A stretch of DNA of 64,000 nt from Photobacterium carnosum (GCF_002849605.1 NZ_NPIB01000013.1:1-64000), one strand, 5' to 3'. Numbered from the stretch's first letter, positions 17,794 through 28,836 are shown. The notes: generated by a model not told the origin, from the letters alone. A program made the numbers and translations.

Positions 17794-19116
17794 ATGTTGT
17801 ATTTGGAATTTTTATTCCTGTTGTTGGTGCTGTATGCAGGTAGTCGCTTTGGTGGTATTGGATTAGGGGTTGTTTCGGGATTAGGTTTGCTGGTGGAAGT
17901 GTTTATCTTCCGTATGCCACCGACATCACCACCGATTACCGTGATGTTGATTATCCTTGCAGTGGTTACATGTGCATCCATTCTTGAGGCTGCTGGTGGC
18001 TTAAAATACATGCTGCAAATAGCAGAACGTATTTTACGAAGTAATCCTAAGCGCGTTACTATTGTTGGCCCGCTAGTGACTTATATTATGACCTTTATGT
18101 TAGGTACAGGTCATGCGGTGTATTCAATTATGCCAATTATTGGTGATGTTGCCCTTAAAAATGGTATTCGTCCAGAGCGTCCAATGGCGGCTTCATCTGT
18201 TGCTTCTCAACTTGCGATTACTGCCAGTCCTATTTCGGCAGCTGTCGTTTATTATCTCGCACAATTATCAACAATCACTGACTCTATCCATTTATTATCC
18301 ATTTTGATGGTGACTATTCCTGCAACCTTAGGCGGTACATTGTTGTTGTCATTGTACAGCTTACGCCGTGGTAAAGAGTTAGCTGATGATCCTGAATATC
18401 AACGTCGTTTGAAAGATCCAGTTTGGCGTGAACAAATTTTGCATACCACTAAAACGTCATTGAATGAACAATTACCACGTTCTGCTATGCATGCAGTGAT
18501 CTTGTTTATTGTCGCGTTAGTCACGATTGTTATTGTCGCGATGGTGCCAGAAATTAGAACTATTGGTGATGCAAAACCGATTTCAATGGCATTAATTATT
18601 CAAATGATGATGTTAGGATTTGGTGGCTTAATTCTATTAGTGACACGTACTAATGTGCAGAAAGTGCCTGAAGGGGTAGTGTTTAAATCAGGAATGGTAG
18701 CAGCAATTGCTATTTTTGGTATTGCTTGGATGAGTGATACTTATTTCCAATACGCGATGCCATCGTTTAAATCAGGCATTACTGAAATGGTGCAAGGTTA
18801 CCCGTGGACATTTGCGTTGGCATTATTCACTGTTTCTGTTGTGGTGAATTCACAAGCAGCAACAGCACGGATGATGTTACCTGTAGGTTTAGCTATGGGA
18901 TTAAACCCAGCGTTATTAATTGGTTTAATGCCAGCGACATACGGTTATTTCTTTATTCCTAATTATCCTTCAGATATCGCAACCGTTAACTTTGATGTAA
19001 CAGGTACTACTCAAATTGGTAAGTGGTACTTTAACCATAGCTTTATGATGCCTGGTTTAATTGGTGTTATTTCAGCATGTTGTATTGGTTATACACTTGC
19101 ACAAATCGTTATTTAG
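17794..19116 (+). CDS. dcuB: Anaerobic C4-dicarboxylate transporter, Dcu family (DcuB-like)
   Basis: 440 aa. Inner-membrane antiporter for fumarate, malate, aspartate and succinate in anaerobic respiration. Conserved Dcu blocks: LGTGHAVYSIMPIIGDVALKNGIRPERPMAASSVASQLAITASPISAAVV (about 108-157), VNSQAATARMMLP (near 350) and FIPNYPSDIATVNFDVTGTTQIGKWYFNHSFMMPG near the end. The GTGHxVYxIxPIIxDVAxKNxIRPERPMAASS block reads more like DcuB than DcuA, while parts such as ITASPISAAVVY look DcuA-like, so the paralogue call is moderate. A GGAG site precedes the ATG. Confidence 0.8.
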   Translation: MLYLEFLFLLLVLYAGSRFGGIGLGVVSGLGLLVEVFIFRMPPTSPPITVMLIILAVVTCASILEAAGGLKYMLQIAERILRSNPKRVTIVGPLVTYIMTFMLGTGHAVYSIMPIIGDVALKNGIRPERPMAASSVASQLAITASPISAAVVYYLAQLSTITDSIHLLSILMVTIPATLGGTLLLSLYSLRRGKELADDPEYQRRLKDPVWREQILHTTKTSLNEQLPRSAMHAVILFIVALVTIVIVAMVPEIRTIGDAKPISMALIIQMMMLGFGGLILLVTRTNVQKVPEGVVFKSGMVAAIAIFGIAWMSDTYFQYAMPSFKSGITEMVQGYPWTFALALFTVSVVVNSQAATARMMLPVGLAMGLNPALLIGLMPATYGYFFIPNYPSDIATVNFDVTGTTQIGKWYFNHSFMMPGLIGVISACCIGYTLAQIVI

Positions 19117-19159
19117 CAGTAATTCGTCTCATTTTGTTGTGAATGGCTTTTTAAATAGC

Positions 19160-19187
19160 AAAGGGCGAATTATTTGATTCGCCCTTT
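19160..19187. terminator. Bidirectional terminator between dcu and psiE
   Basis: AAAGGGCGAAT / ATTCGCCCTTT (11 bp), loop TATTTG, with T-rich flanks on both strands, between convergent genes. Confidence 0.9.
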
Positions 19188-19222
19188 TAAATTTAAAGCG
19201 TGCTGTATTTTAAATCTGATAA

Positions 19223-19657
19223 TTAATCGTCAACTTGCTTTTTACCCGGCTCTTCTGGTTCATCATAAGGCCAATAGTGATGGCCAATTCGAATCAAAAC
19301 GGTAGCGGCGGCTAAAATAAAGGCCGCGAGTGATAACCAAATAATAAAGGGTCCATCAAGCTCTTTCATACCAAGAGTAATATAACGAGCGATAGCCATA
19401 ATCGCAATATACAACGGATAACGGACAGGGATCTTACCGTGAGCAACAAATTGCTGCACCATTGCAAGAATTTCGAGATAAATGAACATTAATAAAATAT
19501 CTGTTAACTGAATATTACGGTTAACAAACACATAAATAAATTCATTCACCATTGCAATAACGGTCGCTAAGGTAATGGCTATTAATAATATCGCTTCTAA
19601 AATATGAAAAACTTTCAGAAACGGTTTACTAAATGAGTTAGGTAAATGAGATGGCAT
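19223..19657 (-). CDS. psiE: PsiE-family phosphate-starvation-inducible membrane protein
   Basis: 144 aa from the ATG at 19657, which has GGAGAAAGT just upstream; a longer in-frame start at 19699 is less well supported. Four hydrophobic helices and the family block IYLEILAMVQQFVAHGKIPVRYPLYIAIMAIARYI are visible. PsiE is an inner-membrane protein of unknown biochemical role, induced by phosphate starvation in E. coli. The acidic C-terminal tail (DEPEEPGKKQVDD) is polar and probably cytoplasmic. Confidence 0.85.
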   Translation of the reverse strand: MPSHLPNSFSKPFLKVFHILEAILLIAITLATVIAMVNEFIYVFVNRNIQLTDILLMFIYLEILAMVQQFVAHGKIPVRYPLYIAIMAIARYITLGMKELDGPFIIWLSLAAFILAAATVLIRIGHHYWPYDEPEEPGKKQVDD

Positions 19658-19810
19658 ACTTTCTCCAGCACTGAGGCTGTTTATTTTATTTTTATACATG
19701 TAGCTAGTATAAGATTTATTGCTTATCCAGATAGCAAAATATCACCGAGTCTAACTACATGCTTGTTTATTGAACAATATGAATTTATATGTGTAGCACC
19801 TTATTTACAA

Positions 19811-20416
19811 TTACCAATCAATGCCTTTGCGCGCTTTGATTCCTTGTTCAAAAGCATGCTTTACATTGCGCACTTCAGAAACGGTATCTGCAATATCAAT
19901 TAAACGACGATGAGCCGCGCGTCCTGTAATAATAACGGTTTGTTGTGAGGGTCTTGCGTTGATCGCGTTAATGATTTCATCTAAATCAACATAGTCGTAA
20001 GTTACCATATAAGTCAGCTCATCAAGCAACACTACATCTAATTTATCATCCGCTAGCATTGCTTTACAATCAGCCCATGTCGCTTGAGCTGCGAGTGTAT
20101 CTGCGGCTTTATTTTGGGTTTCCCATGTAAAGCCGGTTGCCATGACAGAAAACACTACGCCATGTTGTTGTAGCAGATTACGTTCGCCACAATCCCAGGT
20201 GCCTTTGATAAATTGACCAACGCCACATTGTTGACCATGGCCGACAGCGCGCGCGATCATTCCAAAGCCAGAGGTTGATTTTCCTTTACCGTTACCCGTA
20301 ATAACCAGTACTAATCCTCGCTCTTGTTGCGCGGCATTAATTTTGTTGTCAACCTGTTCTTTTAAACGTTGCTGACGGGCTTGGTGACGTTCGTCCTTGG
20401 TAGTTAAATCAACCAT
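19811..20416 (-). CDS. cobO: Cob(I)alamin / cobyrinate adenosyltransferase (CobO/BtuR)
   Basis: 201 aa. It adds the adenosyl group to corrinoids in the cytoplasm, making adenosylcobalamin. The modified P-loop GNGKGKSTSGFG (about 42-53), IKGTWDCGERNLL (near 70) and LLDELTYMVTYDYVD (near 130) are family motifs; TGRAAHRRLIDIADTVSEVRNVKHAFEQG closes the protein. AGAGGAAA ribosome binding site. No other cobalamin genes are nearby, which fits corrinoid salvage. Confidence 0.95.
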   Translation of the reverse strand: MVDLTTKDERHQARQQRLKEQVDNKINAAQQERGLVLVITGNGKGKSTSGFGMIARAVGHGQQCGVGQFIKGTWDCGERNLLQQHGVVFSVMATGFTWETQNKAADTLAAQATWADCKAMLADDKLDVVLLDELTYMVTYDYVDLDEIINAINARPSQQTVIITGRAAHRRLIDIADTVSEVRNVKHAFEQGIKARKGIDW

Positions 20417-20485
20417 AATTTCCTCTTTGGTAACATTGCTACATTTAGCATAAATACAATCATAATGTATAAATGATTATAAATG

Positions 20486-20519
20486 AAAGCCCGTGCAGTC
20501 ACAGGACTACACGGGCTTT
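20486..20519 (-). terminator. Long hairpin between SulP gene and cobO
   Basis: A 15-bp stem with one mismatch (20486-20500 with 20505-20519) around an ACAG loop, GC-rich core GCCCGTG/CACGGGC. It lies just past the SulP stop on the minus strand. Confidence 0.8.
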
Positions 20520-20540
20520 TATTTTGGCGTATTACGTTGA

Positions 20541-22097
20541 TTAGCCTAGAACATCCGTTGCAACTTTGTAGGTTGGATCTTCTAGCATGTTCACTTCAAC
20601 TAGATTACCTGCTTTTTGCAGTAATCGACGACATTCAGGACTAAGGTGACGAATATGCAGGGTTTTGTTACGGCTTGCGTAACGTTCTGCAAGTGTATCA
20701 ATCGCTTCAATGGCTGAGTGGTCAGCAACACGTGAATGGGCAAAATCAATAATCACGGTTTGTGGATCATTAGGTGCGTCAAATAAGTCAAGGAAACGAG
20801 ATGCTGAACCAAAGAATAATGGGCCATTAATTTGGTACACTTTTGCGCCATCGTTATCAATGTAAGAACTGGTATAAATTTGTTTTGCATGGTTCCACGC
20901 AAATACCAATGCCGAGTAAATAACACCAACAAACACCGCAACAGCAAGATCCGCTGCAACCGTTACACAAGTAACAAGAATAATAGTAAAGAAGTCATGT
21001 TTAGGTACTTTACGTAGCATGCGTAAACTTGCCCACTCAAACGTACCAATAACAACCATAAACATCACACCAACCAGCGCAGCCAGTGGGATCATCTCAA
21101 TGAATGCTGATCCAAACAAAATAAACACTAATAAACCAATGGCAGCAGTAATGCCCGATAAACGGCCACGACCACCAGAGTTAATGTTGATCATTGATTG
21201 GCCAATCATGGCACAACCACCCATTGCGCCGAAAACTGAACAAGTAATATTAGCCAGACCTTGGCCGACACATTCACGGTTACCGTGGCCGCGAGTATTG
21301 GTCATTTCGTCAATAACAGTCAGTGTCAGTAATGATTCGATTAAACCTACCGCGGCAAGAATTAAAGAATAAGGCAGAATAATTTTAAGGGTCGCTAGAT
21401 TAAAACCAACATCGGGTAGGGCAAAAGTAGGTAATGAACCCGCAAGGGTCGCATTAGCATCACCACTCATTGTACGGACGAAATCGACGACAGTACGTGA
21501 ATCTAGACCTAATATATGCACCAACGCTGTTACGGTCAAAATGGCAACTAACGAAGAGGGGACCGCTTTGGTGAGTTTAGGTAAAAAGTAAATGATGGAC
21601 ATGGTTAATAATACTAATCCCAGCATGATGTATAGCTGAGTACCGTGCATCCATTCAAGACCACCCGTCAGTGATGGCACTTTAAATTGGCCTAATTGCG
21701 CCAAGAAAATAACAATCGCAAGGCCGTTTACAAAACCTATCATTACAGGATGTGGCACCATGCGAATAAATTTACCGAGGCGGAAGACACCTGCGAGTAT
21801 TTGGAATACACCCGCTAACATCACAGCAGCAAATAAGTATTGAATACCATGTTGGGCAACAAGGCTAACCATAACGACAGCCATTGCCCCTGTAGCACCA
21901 GAGATCATGCCAGGACGACCGCCAAAGATGGCTGTAATTAAACCGACAATAAATGCAGCGTATAGACCAACCATAGGATCTACGCCTGCGACAAAAGCAA
22001 AAGCAACGGCTTCTGGTACTAGAGCAAGTGCTACAGTTAATCCAGATAGAATGTCATTTTTGACTGATTGTTGTGAGACTTGAGGAAATTCAGGCAT
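20541..22097 (-). CDS. SulP-family anion transporter with STAS domain
   Basis: 518 aa. The SulP signature [34 protein letters not shown] opens the protein; about 12-14 membrane segments follow, with [14 protein letters not shown] and [23 protein letters not shown] as conserved loops. A cytoplasmic STAS domain occupies about 400-505 ([34 protein letters not shown]). The family imports sulfate, bicarbonate or other anions; with no neighbour to inform the substrate it is left open. Monocistronic. Confidence 0.92.
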   Translation of the reverse strand: MPEFPQVSQQSVKNDILSGLTVALALVPEAVAFAFVAGVDPMVGLYAAFIVGLITAIFGGRPGMISGATGAMAVVMVSLVAQHGIQYLFAAVMLAGVFQILAGVFRLGKFIRMVPHPVMIGFVNGLAIVIFLAQLGQFKVPSLTGGLEWMHGTQLYIMLGLVLLTMSIIYFLPKLTKAVPSSLVAILTVTALVHILGLDSRTVVDFVRTMSGDANATLAGSLPTFALPDVGFNLATLKIILPYSLILAAVGLIESLLTLTVIDEMTNTRGHGNRECVGQGLANITCSVFGAMGGCAMIGQSMININSGGRGRLSGITAAIGLLVFILFGSAFIEMIPLAALVGVMFMVVIGTFEWASLRMLRKVPKHDFFTIILVTCVTVAADLAVAVFVGVIYSALVFAWNHAKQIYTSSYIDNDGAKVYQINGPLFFGSASRFLDLFDAPNDPQTVIIDFAHSRVADHSAIEAIDTLAERYASRNKTLHIRHLSPECRRLLQKAGNLVEVNMLEDPTYKVATDVLG

Positions 22098-22295
22098 ATA
22101 TTAGGCGTACTTCTCTTCGCTAAAATGAATGGATAGTTAACATATATTGAGTAACAGAATGTTACCGAAAGATTTACAATGCTTCAACTTAAGACGCTAA
22201 AAGGTCTAAAGATGTGCTTGTATAGCATATTAATTAAGTTAAACCATGAAAATGTTAAATTTTGTGGTTATTTCTGACTCAAAAAGCGGTGATAA

Positions 22296-22323
22296 AAAAA
22301 GCCATGCAGATGCATGGCTTTTT
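22296..22323 (-). terminator. rne terminator
   Basis: AAAAAGCCATGCA / TGCATGGCTTTTT, a 13-bp perfect stem with a 2-base gap, directly downstream of rne. Confidence 0.92.
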
Positions 22324-22342
22324 ATTAGCAGTTTACACTAAC

Positions 22343-25300
22343 TTAGTCAAAAGATGGCTTAGTCATTGGTGCTGCTGCTGTGCTAGTTGCTGTTTGGCTA
22401 CCTGCAGAGCGTGTTGTTACACGTTCGCGTAATGGTGCCGCTTCAACGTGAACTTTTACAGCTGTTTCTACAGGTGCTGGTGCTTTAGTCATTGCCGCTA
22501 CCGCATGGAAACCACGTGGAGAGGTTGCTGTTACTACAACAGCTTCAGTGACAATTTTTGTCATTGGTGCTGATGCTGCTTTAACAACGGGTGCTTCAAC
22601 AACTGGCGTTTCAACAACTGGCGTTTCAACAACTGGTGCTTCAACAACAGGTGCTTCAACAACTGGTGCTTCAACAACGGGCGTTTCAACAACTGGCGTT
22701 TCAACAACTGGCGTTTCAACAACTGGCGTTTCAACAACTGGCGTTTCAACAACTGGCGCTGAACGTAATGGGAATGCTTTACCCATTGCAAGTTCTGGCA
22801 TCGCAACACCACCTAAAGTAGGTTGTGATACAACGACTTCAGGTAATGCTTGGGCGATTGTTGGTTGATGAGCTTGCTCAGTAATAACATCTACTACAGG
22901 CGCTTCAACTGTTGGCTTAATGTGTGACCATACTTTGCCCATTGCCATTTCTGGTGCAGCTACACCTGAGGTTGGACGCAGCGCTTGTGGTTTCTCAACA
23001 ATAGAGACAACATTAACCATATCGCCAATTGTATCTGTTGCTTCAACAACCGCGAACTCAACAGCATCAGCAACGTTATAACAGCTTGGATCTTCATGCT
23101 GCTCATAATCTTGCTTTTCAACACGGGTATCACGAATACGGCGACGGCGTTGACCGCTAGCGCGTAGGTGGCGTGGTGAACGACGATTACGACGTTGATT
23201 GTTGTCCTGCTCATTTGTTTCTGATTGTTCATCAATCACAGATTGATCTTGAGCTGGTGTTGTTTGTGCTTCTTTTGCAATTGTTGTACCCATTTCCATT
23301 AATGGTGATGGGTTAGTGATTGCAGTGATAGCATTCGTTTCAACAATTGGTTGAGCTACAACCGCTGTTTCTACGTTGCTAGTAAAGCGGATCTTTTTCT
23401 GTAACTGACGACGTTGACGACGTTGTTTTATCTTAACGACTCTGTCTTCAGCTTCAACCGGCGCTTCAACGTGGGCTTCAACGGGAACTTCAACAACAAC
23501 CGTTTCAGCTATTTTCACTTCTACTTCTTCTGATTGTTGGCGCTGTTGCTTTTGCGCTTGAATCTCTTCTTTACGAGATTGACGCGGTTGCTCTTTCACT
23601 TCTTCAGAACGAGGTTGACGTGGTTGTTTTACTGGACGTTCGGTTTGAGGTTGACGGTTTTTGTCCGTGCGCTCATTACGTTCATTGCGACGACGAGGCT
23701 GCTGACGCTGTTCGTTGTTGCGATCCTGTTGTTCAACGTTGTTGTCTTGATCACTCTCTTGGGTGTTATTACGGCGAGTGTTATCACGGTTACCTTGACG
23801 GTCATTACGACGAGTATCAGGGCGATTATCAGGACGACGGTTATTGTTGTTACGACGATTATTGTTATTTTCTTGTTCTTTTACTGGTGTTTCAACATCT
23901 GGTTTAACGGCAGTCTGTTGTTCAGTACTGTTATTAAAGAATGAAGAAATTGCAGCAAAAAGACGATTAAATAGGGTTGGTGCTTGAGCAATAATCGTTT
24001 GTGCGCTTAGTGTTGATTGTCGTGTTGGTTGTACTTCTGGTACTTCTGGTGCAGCTGTCACAGGAGCGGGTTGTTTAGGCGCTGCGAAACCGTGTAGAAC
24101 AGGTTCTTCACGTTTTCTGGTTGTACGCTCTTGTTGTGGAGCTTCAGTTGCTTCCGCTTCTCTTAATGCATCAATAACATTAGGAAGATGGTATGAAAGC
24201 GTCTCTTGCTCTTCACCTTCACGGATACGTAACACTTCAAAGTGTGGTGTTTCCATGTCAGGGTTTGGCACAATAACAACATGCACATTGTGGTATTTCT
24301 CAATGTGTTGTACTGCTGCACGTTTTTCGTTTAGTAAGTAAGAAGCAACAGGCACAGGTACAATTGCAACAACTTGTGAACTGTTATCTTTTAATGCTTC
24401 TTCTTCGATTAAACGCAGGATAGAGAGTGATAGTGATTCATTATCACGTACAACACCTGTACCTGTACAACGTGGACAAACGTGGTGGCTTGCTTCTGCT
24501 AAAGATGGGCTTAAACGTTGACGAGACATTTCAAGCAAACCAAAGCGAGAGATACGACCAATTTGTACACGTGCGCGGTCAACACGAACGGCTTCACGTA
24601 AACGGTTTTCTACTTCACGTTGGTGACGAACAGGTGTCATATCAATGAAATCGATAACCACAAGACCACCAAGATCACGAAGACGTAATTGACGTGCAAT
24701 TTCATCTGCGGCTTCTAGGTTAGTTTGTAGTGCGGTTTCTTCAATATCGCCACCCTTTGTTGCACGGGCAGAGTTGATATCAATTGACGTTAGTGCTTCT
24801 GTTGGATCGATAACGACTGAGCCACCTGAAGGTAAACGAACTTCACGCTGGAACGCAGAGTCAATTTGGCTTTCAATTTGGTAGTGGCTGAATAGTGGTA
24901 CTTCACCGTCATAACGTTTAATACGCGATAAGAAATCAGGGCGAATTAATTTGATATGCTCACGTGCGCGCTCAAATATTTGTGGGCTATCGATAAGAAT
25001 TTCACCGATATCACGACGTAGATAATCACGAATAGCACGTGCAATAACATTACTTTCTTGGTGGATCAAGAACGGAGCTGCTTGAGATTCAGAAGCTTCT
25101 TTCACTGCACTCCAGTGATTAAGAAGAACGTTTAAATCCCACTCAAGCTCTTCACCTGATTTACCCACACCAGCAGTACGTACAATCAGACCCATGCCAT
25201 GAGGCAGTTCTAATGTACTTAATGCCGCTTTAAGTTGAGTTCGTTCTTCACCTTCGATACGACGAGAAATACCGCCAGCACGAGGGTTATTAGGCATTAA

Positions 25301-25684
25301 TACTAAGTAGCTACCAGCCAATGAGATAAAGGTTGTTAGTGCGGCACCTTTATTGCCCCGCTCTTCTTTATCAACTTGGACGATAACTTCTTGGCCTTCT
25401 TTCAAGACTTCCTTAATGTTAGGACGACCTTGATAAGAATAATTTGATGGGAAGTAATCTTTAGCGACTTCTTTTAAAGGTAAGAAGCCATGGCGTTCTG
25501 CACCGTAATCAACGAACGCAGCTTCCAGGCTTGGTTCGATACGTGTGATACGGCCTTTGTAGATATTTGCTTTTTTAGATTCGTGACCTGGGCTTTCGAT
25601 ATCAAGATCAAATAGCTTTTGGCCATCAACTAATGCGACGCGCAACTCTTCCTTCTGAGTTGCGTTAATCAACATTCTTTTCAT
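22343..25684 (-). CDS. rne: Ribonuclease E
   Basis: 1113 aa endoribonuclease, scaffold of the RNA degradosome, needed for mRNA decay and rRNA/tRNA processing. The catalytic half (1-510) is nearly colinear with E. coli: S1 domain (about 39-119), 5' sensor, DNase-I-like core with IDINSARAT (catalytic Asp near 302) and [10 protein letters not shown] (near 345), and the zinc link CPRCTGTG (near 403). The C-terminal half is disordered, with an Arg/Asn/Gln-rich RNA-binding stretch (about 600-720), Pro/Val/Glu repeats, and two copies of an [20 protein letters not shown] motif corresponding to SPELASGKVW of E. coli. A long leader lies upstream. Confidence 0.98.
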   Translation of the reverse strand: MKRMLINATQKEELRVALVDGQKLFDLDIESPGHESKKANIYKGRITRIEPSLEAAFVDYGAERHGFLPLKEVAKDYFPSNYSYQGRPNIKEVLKEGQEVIVQVDKEERGNKGAALTTFISLAGSYLVLMPNNPRAGGISRRIEGEERTQLKAALSTLELPHGMGLIVRTAGVGKSGEELEWDLNVLLNHWSAVKEASESQAAPFLIHQESNVIARAIRDYLRRDIGEILIDSPQIFERAREHIKLIRPDFLSRIKRYDGEVPLFSHYQIESQIDSAFQREVRLPSGGSVVIDPTEALTSIDINSARATKGGDIEETALQTNLEAADEIARQLRLRDLGGLVVIDFIDMTPVRHQREVENRLREAVRVDRARVQIGRISRFGLLEMSRQRLSPSLAEASHHVCPRCTGTGVVRDNESLSLSILRLIEEEALKDNSSQVVAIVPVPVASYLLNEKRAAVQHIEKYHNVHVVIVPNPDMETPHFEVLRIREGEEQETLSYHLPNVIDALREAEATEAPQQERTTRKREEPVLHGFAAPKQPAPVTAAPEVPEVQPTRQSTLSAQTIIAQAPTLFNRLFAAISSFFNNSTEQQTAVKPDVETPVKEQENNNNRRNNNNRRPDNRPDTRRNDRQGNRDNTRRNNTQESDQDNNVEQQDRNNEQRQQPRRRNERNERTDKNRQPQTERPVKQPRQPRSEEVKEQPRQSRKEEIQAQKQQRQQSEEVEVKIAETVVVEVPVEAHVEAPVEAEDRVVKIKQRRQRRQLQKKIRFTSNVETAVVAQPIVETNAITAITNPSPLMEMGTTIAKEAQTTPAQDQSVIDEQSETNEQDNNQRRNRRSPRHLRASGQRRRRIRDTRVEKQDYEQHEDPSCYNVADAVEFAVVEATDTIGDMVNVVSIVEKPQALRPTSGVAAPEMAMGKVWSHIKPTVEAPVVDVITEQAHQPTIAQALPEVVVSQPTLGGVAMPELAMGKAFPLRSAPVVETPVVETPVVETPVVETPVVETPVVEAPVVEAPVVEAPVVETPVVETPVVEAPVVKAASAPMTKIVTEAVVVTATSPRGFHAVAAMTKAPAPVETAVKVHVEAAPLRERVTTRSAGSQTATSTAAAPMTKPSFD
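22580..22756 (-). repeat. 15-bp VNTR inside rne coding for VVE(T/A)P
   Basis: Eleven full 15-bp units (22589-22753) with only a few variants encode five VVETP, three VVEAP, two VVETP and one VVEAP, followed by a degenerate VVKA. The near identity at DNA level means recent expansion by slippage or recombination; the frame is kept because the unit is a multiple of three. Confidence 0.95.
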
Positions 25685-26060
25685 TATATTGTACTCATTA
25701 TTGTTGTTGTATTAGCGCCGCTAATTACATCAAATATTTGATGGTGCCTGACTCCAAGTCTGATGTACGGGTGCAACCTCACGGTTGGAATGCAGGAGTG
25801 CTCTATGGCCACACGTATTAGCCAACTATGTAAGAGATTGTTAGATCTGAAACACACAGCTGGTATCACCACATCGAGGTGTGGTTGTATCTGTTACATC
25901 AAAAAAATCTGTAATCTAACGCACTAAAAAAAACTCCGGTAACCATAACGTCTTACGCCACGTGCTGCGTTTATCACCTGAGTTGTATATAAAATAGCCG
26001 AAATGATGAGAGCATGCTCACCTTGTCAGTAAAATAAGCAAAAAAACTTATTCTAGAATG
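25685..26060 (-). promoter_or_regulatory. rne 5' leader, probable autoregulatory element
   Basis: About 375-440 bp without a gene separates rne from rluC. On the rne strand it carries several stems: CATCAAAT/ATTTGATG (25728-25743), ACCACA/TGTGGT near 25868-25885, and AACC...GGTT-type pairing near 25770. In E. coli rne has a 361-nt 5' UTR with hairpins through which RNase E represses its own mRNA (Rfam rne5). Position, length and folding fit the same role here; I have not aligned it to the family model. Confidence 0.6.
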
Positions 26061-26122
26061 CAATCATAGCAGGCTCACTTTTTTGCGGCAATCTGCTTTA
26101 TTTGCATGGTACAATCAAATTT

Positions 26123-27067
26123 ATGACAGAAGATAAACCTAAAGTGCAATTCATCGATATTACTGATGATTTTGCTGGCCAACGGATCGATAATTTTCTC
26201 CGTGCTAGGCTTAAAAATGTACCAAAAAGTATGATTTACCGTATTTTGCGTAAAGGCGAGGTGCGAGTAAACAAAAAACGTATTAAACCTGAATATAAAT
26301 TGCAAGATGGTGATCTCGTACGTGTCCCACCGGTTTTTGTTTCTGAAAAAGAGGAACAAGCACCGATTAGCACTAAACTTCATAAAGTCGCTGAACTTGA
26401 ATCATGCATTATCTATGAAGATGATCATGTTTTAATTTTGAATAAGCCTTCGGGCACTGCCGTTCACGGTGGTAGTGGTTTGAAGTTTGGTGTGATTGAG
26501 GCGTTACGTGCATTACGACCTGATGCTCGATATCTTGAATTAGTACACCGTATTGACCGAGATACCTCTGGCATTTTGTTGATAGCGAAGAAACGTTCAG
26601 CGTTACGTAAGCTACAAGAGCAATTTAGAGAAAAAACGGTTCAGAAATATTATTTTGCCTTAGTGATGGGGGAATGGAAGGCAAACTGTAAGAGAGTCAA
26701 TGCACCGCTATTAAAAAATGAAGTAAATAGTATTGTGCGTGTTAACTCTCAAGGTAAGGCATCAGATACACGCTTTAAAGTCCTTGAACGTTTCGCACAA
26801 GCAACGTTAGTACAAGCTAGTCCTGTAACCGGACGTACTCACCAAATCCGTGTGCATTGTCAATATGAAGGTCACCCTATTGCTTGGGATGATCGTTATG
26901 GCGACCCACGTTTTGATGCTTATACTAAAAAAACGGGTTTAGGACGATTGTTCTTACATGCGGCAAACATTAGATTTACCCATCCAAGTACGGATGAGTT
27001 TATGGATATTAGTGCGCCGATGGAACCTGTATTAGAACGTTGTTTGGAAAAGCTACGTACTTTTTAA
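26123..27067 (+). CDS. rluC: 23S rRNA pseudouridine(955/2504/2580) synthase RluC
   Basis: 314 aa from the ATG at 26123; a TTG-started extension to 26102 is unlikely. N-terminal S4 domain (AGQRIDNFLRARLKNVPKSMIYRILRKGEVRVN), then the RluA-type catalytic domain with HRIDRDTSG (catalytic Asp145) and GRTHQIRVH. It modifies three uridines of 23S rRNA. Divergent from rne as in E. coli and Vibrio. Confidence 0.96.
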   Translation: MTEDKPKVQFIDITDDFAGQRIDNFLRARLKNVPKSMIYRILRKGEVRVNKKRIKPEYKLQDGDLVRVPPVFVSEKEEQAPISTKLHKVAELESCIIYEDDHVLILNKPSGTAVHGGSGLKFGVIEALRALRPDARYLELVHRIDRDTSGILLIAKKRSALRKLQEQFREKTVQKYYFALVMGEWKANCKRVNAPLLKNEVNSIVRVNSQGKASDTRFKVLERFAQATLVQASPVTGRTHQIRVHCQYEGHPIAWDDRYGDPRFDAYTKKTGLGRLFLHAANIRFTHPSTDEFMDISAPMEPVLERCLEKLRTF

Positions 27068-27084
27068 TTGCTGTTGAAAATATT

Positions 27085-27110
27085 AAGGCGAGCATTAAGC
27101 TCGCCTTTTT
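27085..27110. terminator. Terminator between rluC and the convergent maf gene
   Basis: AAGGCGAGC / GCTCGCCTT, loop ATTAA, then T6 on the plus strand. Confidence 0.9.
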
Positions 27111-27141
27111 TATGCTTTATTTTCGTAATGCAGATCTTGGC

Positions 27142-27723
27142 TTATAAAACAGTGATATGTTCATTGGCCAGCATTTCTCGTAAGGCAATAAGCGGTAATC
27201 CCACCAAAGTATTTGGATCGCGTCCTTCTAACTTATTAAATAACGCAATGCCTAAACCTTCACTTTTAAAACTACCAGCACAGTAAAGCGGTTGTTCTTT
27301 AGTGACGTAATGTGCAATTTCATTATTAGTTAAGGTTCTAAAATGGACGTGGAAAGGTTCACAAATTACTTGGGCTATTTGTGTTTGTGCATTATATAAA
27401 CACAAGCCTGTATAAAAAGTGATGACTTTACCACTGGCTGCGCGTAGCTGAGCACAAGCGTTCGCTTCGGTATGCGGTTTACCTAAAATGTCACCATCAA
27501 TGACACATACTTGGTCTGAACCTATAATAAGGTGATGAGGATGCGATTCTGCGCAAGCTTGTGCTTTTGCTTGAGCTAATCGCTTTACTAAGGTTGTTGC
27601 TGACTCATTATCAAGTCTGGCTTCATTAACATTAGGGTTTGCTGTCGTAAAAGGTAGCTGAAGTTTTTCAAGTAGGCTTTTACGAAATGGCGAAGTAGAT
27701 GCAAGAACAAGTGGTTGATTCAT
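27142..27723 (-). CDS. yceF: Maf-like nucleotide pyrophosphatase (YceF type)
   Basis: 193 aa. Maf/HAM1 fold: [17 protein letters not shown] at the N-terminus, [17 protein letters not shown] (about 68-84) with the catalytic Asp, and [32 protein letters not shown] near the C-terminus. In E. coli the YceF branch hydrolyses m7GTP, a housekeeping or editing role. Its place beside rluC-yceD-rpmF supports YceF rather than YhdE. Confidence 0.93.
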   Translation of the reverse strand: MNQPLVLASTSPFRKSLLEKLQLPFTTANPNVNEARLDNESATTLVKRLAQAKAQACAESHPHHLIIGSDQVCVIDGDILGKPHTEANACAQLRAASGKVITFYTGLCLYNAQTQIAQVICEPFHVHFRTLTNNEIAHYVTKEQPLYCAGSFKSEGLGIALFNKLEGRDPNTLVGLPLIALREMLANEHITVL

Positions 27724-28076
27724 AAGCTATGATGAGTTATCTAAAGGAAAAAGTAGTATGAGTGTACTCATCGTCGTTATTCAAAGCCAGTAAGCCTATT
27801 TATTGATTGTTTTAATTTCAATGCAGACAGACGATGTTATCGTTACAGCACAATGGTATTATAAAGCGTAATTATTGATTTGAATTCCAACAAAGTTGTT
27901 ATTGGTTAGCATTTGAACAATGATTGAGTGATCTTTCATCATTTTATCAGCAATCGTCAAGTGATTGAGTGATGGAGAAATAAAAACTTTTTAATGAGGA
28001 GAGGGAGTGAATGTTGAATGAATTTTCATGGCAGCATGAGAATTTTTCAAAAGCTGTTAATTCGGGCACATTTCCT
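27724..28076. other. Intergenic region between maf and yceD
   Basis: About 350 bp without a supportable gene. It carries the divergent promoter region, and the well-formed yceD promoter lies at its right edge. Confidence 0.5.
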
Positions 28077-28105
28077 TTGACTCAACCAGACTATAAGGCT
28101 AGTAT
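28077..28105 (+). promoter_or_regulatory. Sigma-70 promoter just before yceD
   Basis: TTGACT (28077-28082), 17-bp spacer, TAGTAT (28100-28105). The ATG of yceD is only 9 bp beyond the -10 box and no Shine-Dalgarno sequence is present, so the transcript would be leaderless or nearly so. Confidence 0.6.
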
Positions 28106-28114
28106 TCGCGCCCT

Positions 28115-28633
28115 ATGCAAAAGGTAAAATTGCCGATAAAGGTAGATCCAGTACGCACTGCACAGAAAAGACTCGACTATGATGGCATCATCAAAGCTGA
28201 TCTTCTGTCCCGTTTAGCTGGCTCAACCCAGAGCGTAATAAGTGATGCAAACGTCAGCTTGTCTTTTGACCTTGATCAACGTCGTATTCCTTTTATTCGC
28301 GGAAACGCAAATATAGATGTGATGTTGACCTGTCAGCGATGTCAGGGAGAATTTCCACACACACTTAGTGTTGAATTCTGTTATAGTCCAGTTCGTGACG
28401 AAGAGGCTATTGACAAGTTACCGGAAGCCTATGAGCCGACAATTGTCGATGAAAATGGCGAGATTAATCTAATTGAACTCATCGAAGATGAATTGATGTT
28501 AGAGTTACCACAAGTTGCAAGACATGATGATGACGATTGTAAGATCGGCACTTATAACTTGTCTTTTGGTGATATCCCCGTTGCTAATGAGCGTCCGAAT
28601 CCGTTTGCAGTATTAAAAAATCTTAAAAGTTAA
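28115..28633 (+). CDS. yceD: 23S rRNA accumulation protein YceD (DUF177)
   Basis: 172 aa. DUF177 protein required for normal 23S rRNA accumulation in E. coli. It starts [26 protein letters not shown], carries a CQRCQGEF Cys pair near 70, an acidic middle, and ends [21 protein letters not shown], the conserved tail. It precedes rpmF by 20 bp as in most proteobacteria, forming the head of the rpmF-plsX-fab operon. Confidence 0.93.
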   Translation: MQKVKLPIKVDPVRTAQKRLDYDGIIKADLLSRLAGSTQSVISDANVSLSFDLDQRRIPFIRGNANIDVMLTCQRCQGEFPHTLSVEFCYSPVRDEEAIDKLPEAYEPTIVDENGEINLIELIEDELMLELPQVARHDDDDCKIGTYNLSFGDIPVANERPNPFAVLKNLKS

Positions 28634-28653
28634 ATTTAACAGGAGTAGGGTTA

Positions 28654-28824
28654 ATGGCCGTACAAAAGAGCAAAAAATCACGTGCAGCACGTGGTATGCG
28701 TCGTTCACATGATGCACTAACTACAGCAGCAGTATCTGTAGATTCAGTATCAGGTGAAACTCACCTACGTCACCATGTGACAGCTGACGGTTTCTACCGT
28801 GGCCGTAAGGTTATCAACAAGTAA
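28654..28824 (+). CDS. rpmF: 50S ribosomal protein L32
   Basis: 56 aa: [18 protein letters not shown] at the start, [20 protein letters not shown] in the middle, [10 protein letters not shown] at the end. This is the non-zinc form (no CxxC...CxxC), as in other gammaproteobacteria. AGGAG ribosome binding site 9 bp upstream. Located between yceD and plsX, the conserved position. Confidence 0.97.
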   Translation: MAVQKSKKSRAARGMRRSHDALTTAAVSVDSVSGETHLRHHVTADGFYRGRKVINK

Positions 28825-28836
28825 GGTTGAACCTTA

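Noticed and set aside
22561..22868. Plus-strand repetitive frames (TTGVST, QLAFQ repeats) opposite rne
   Set aside because: They are antisense readings of the VVETP repeat in rne, with no ribosome binding site of their own.
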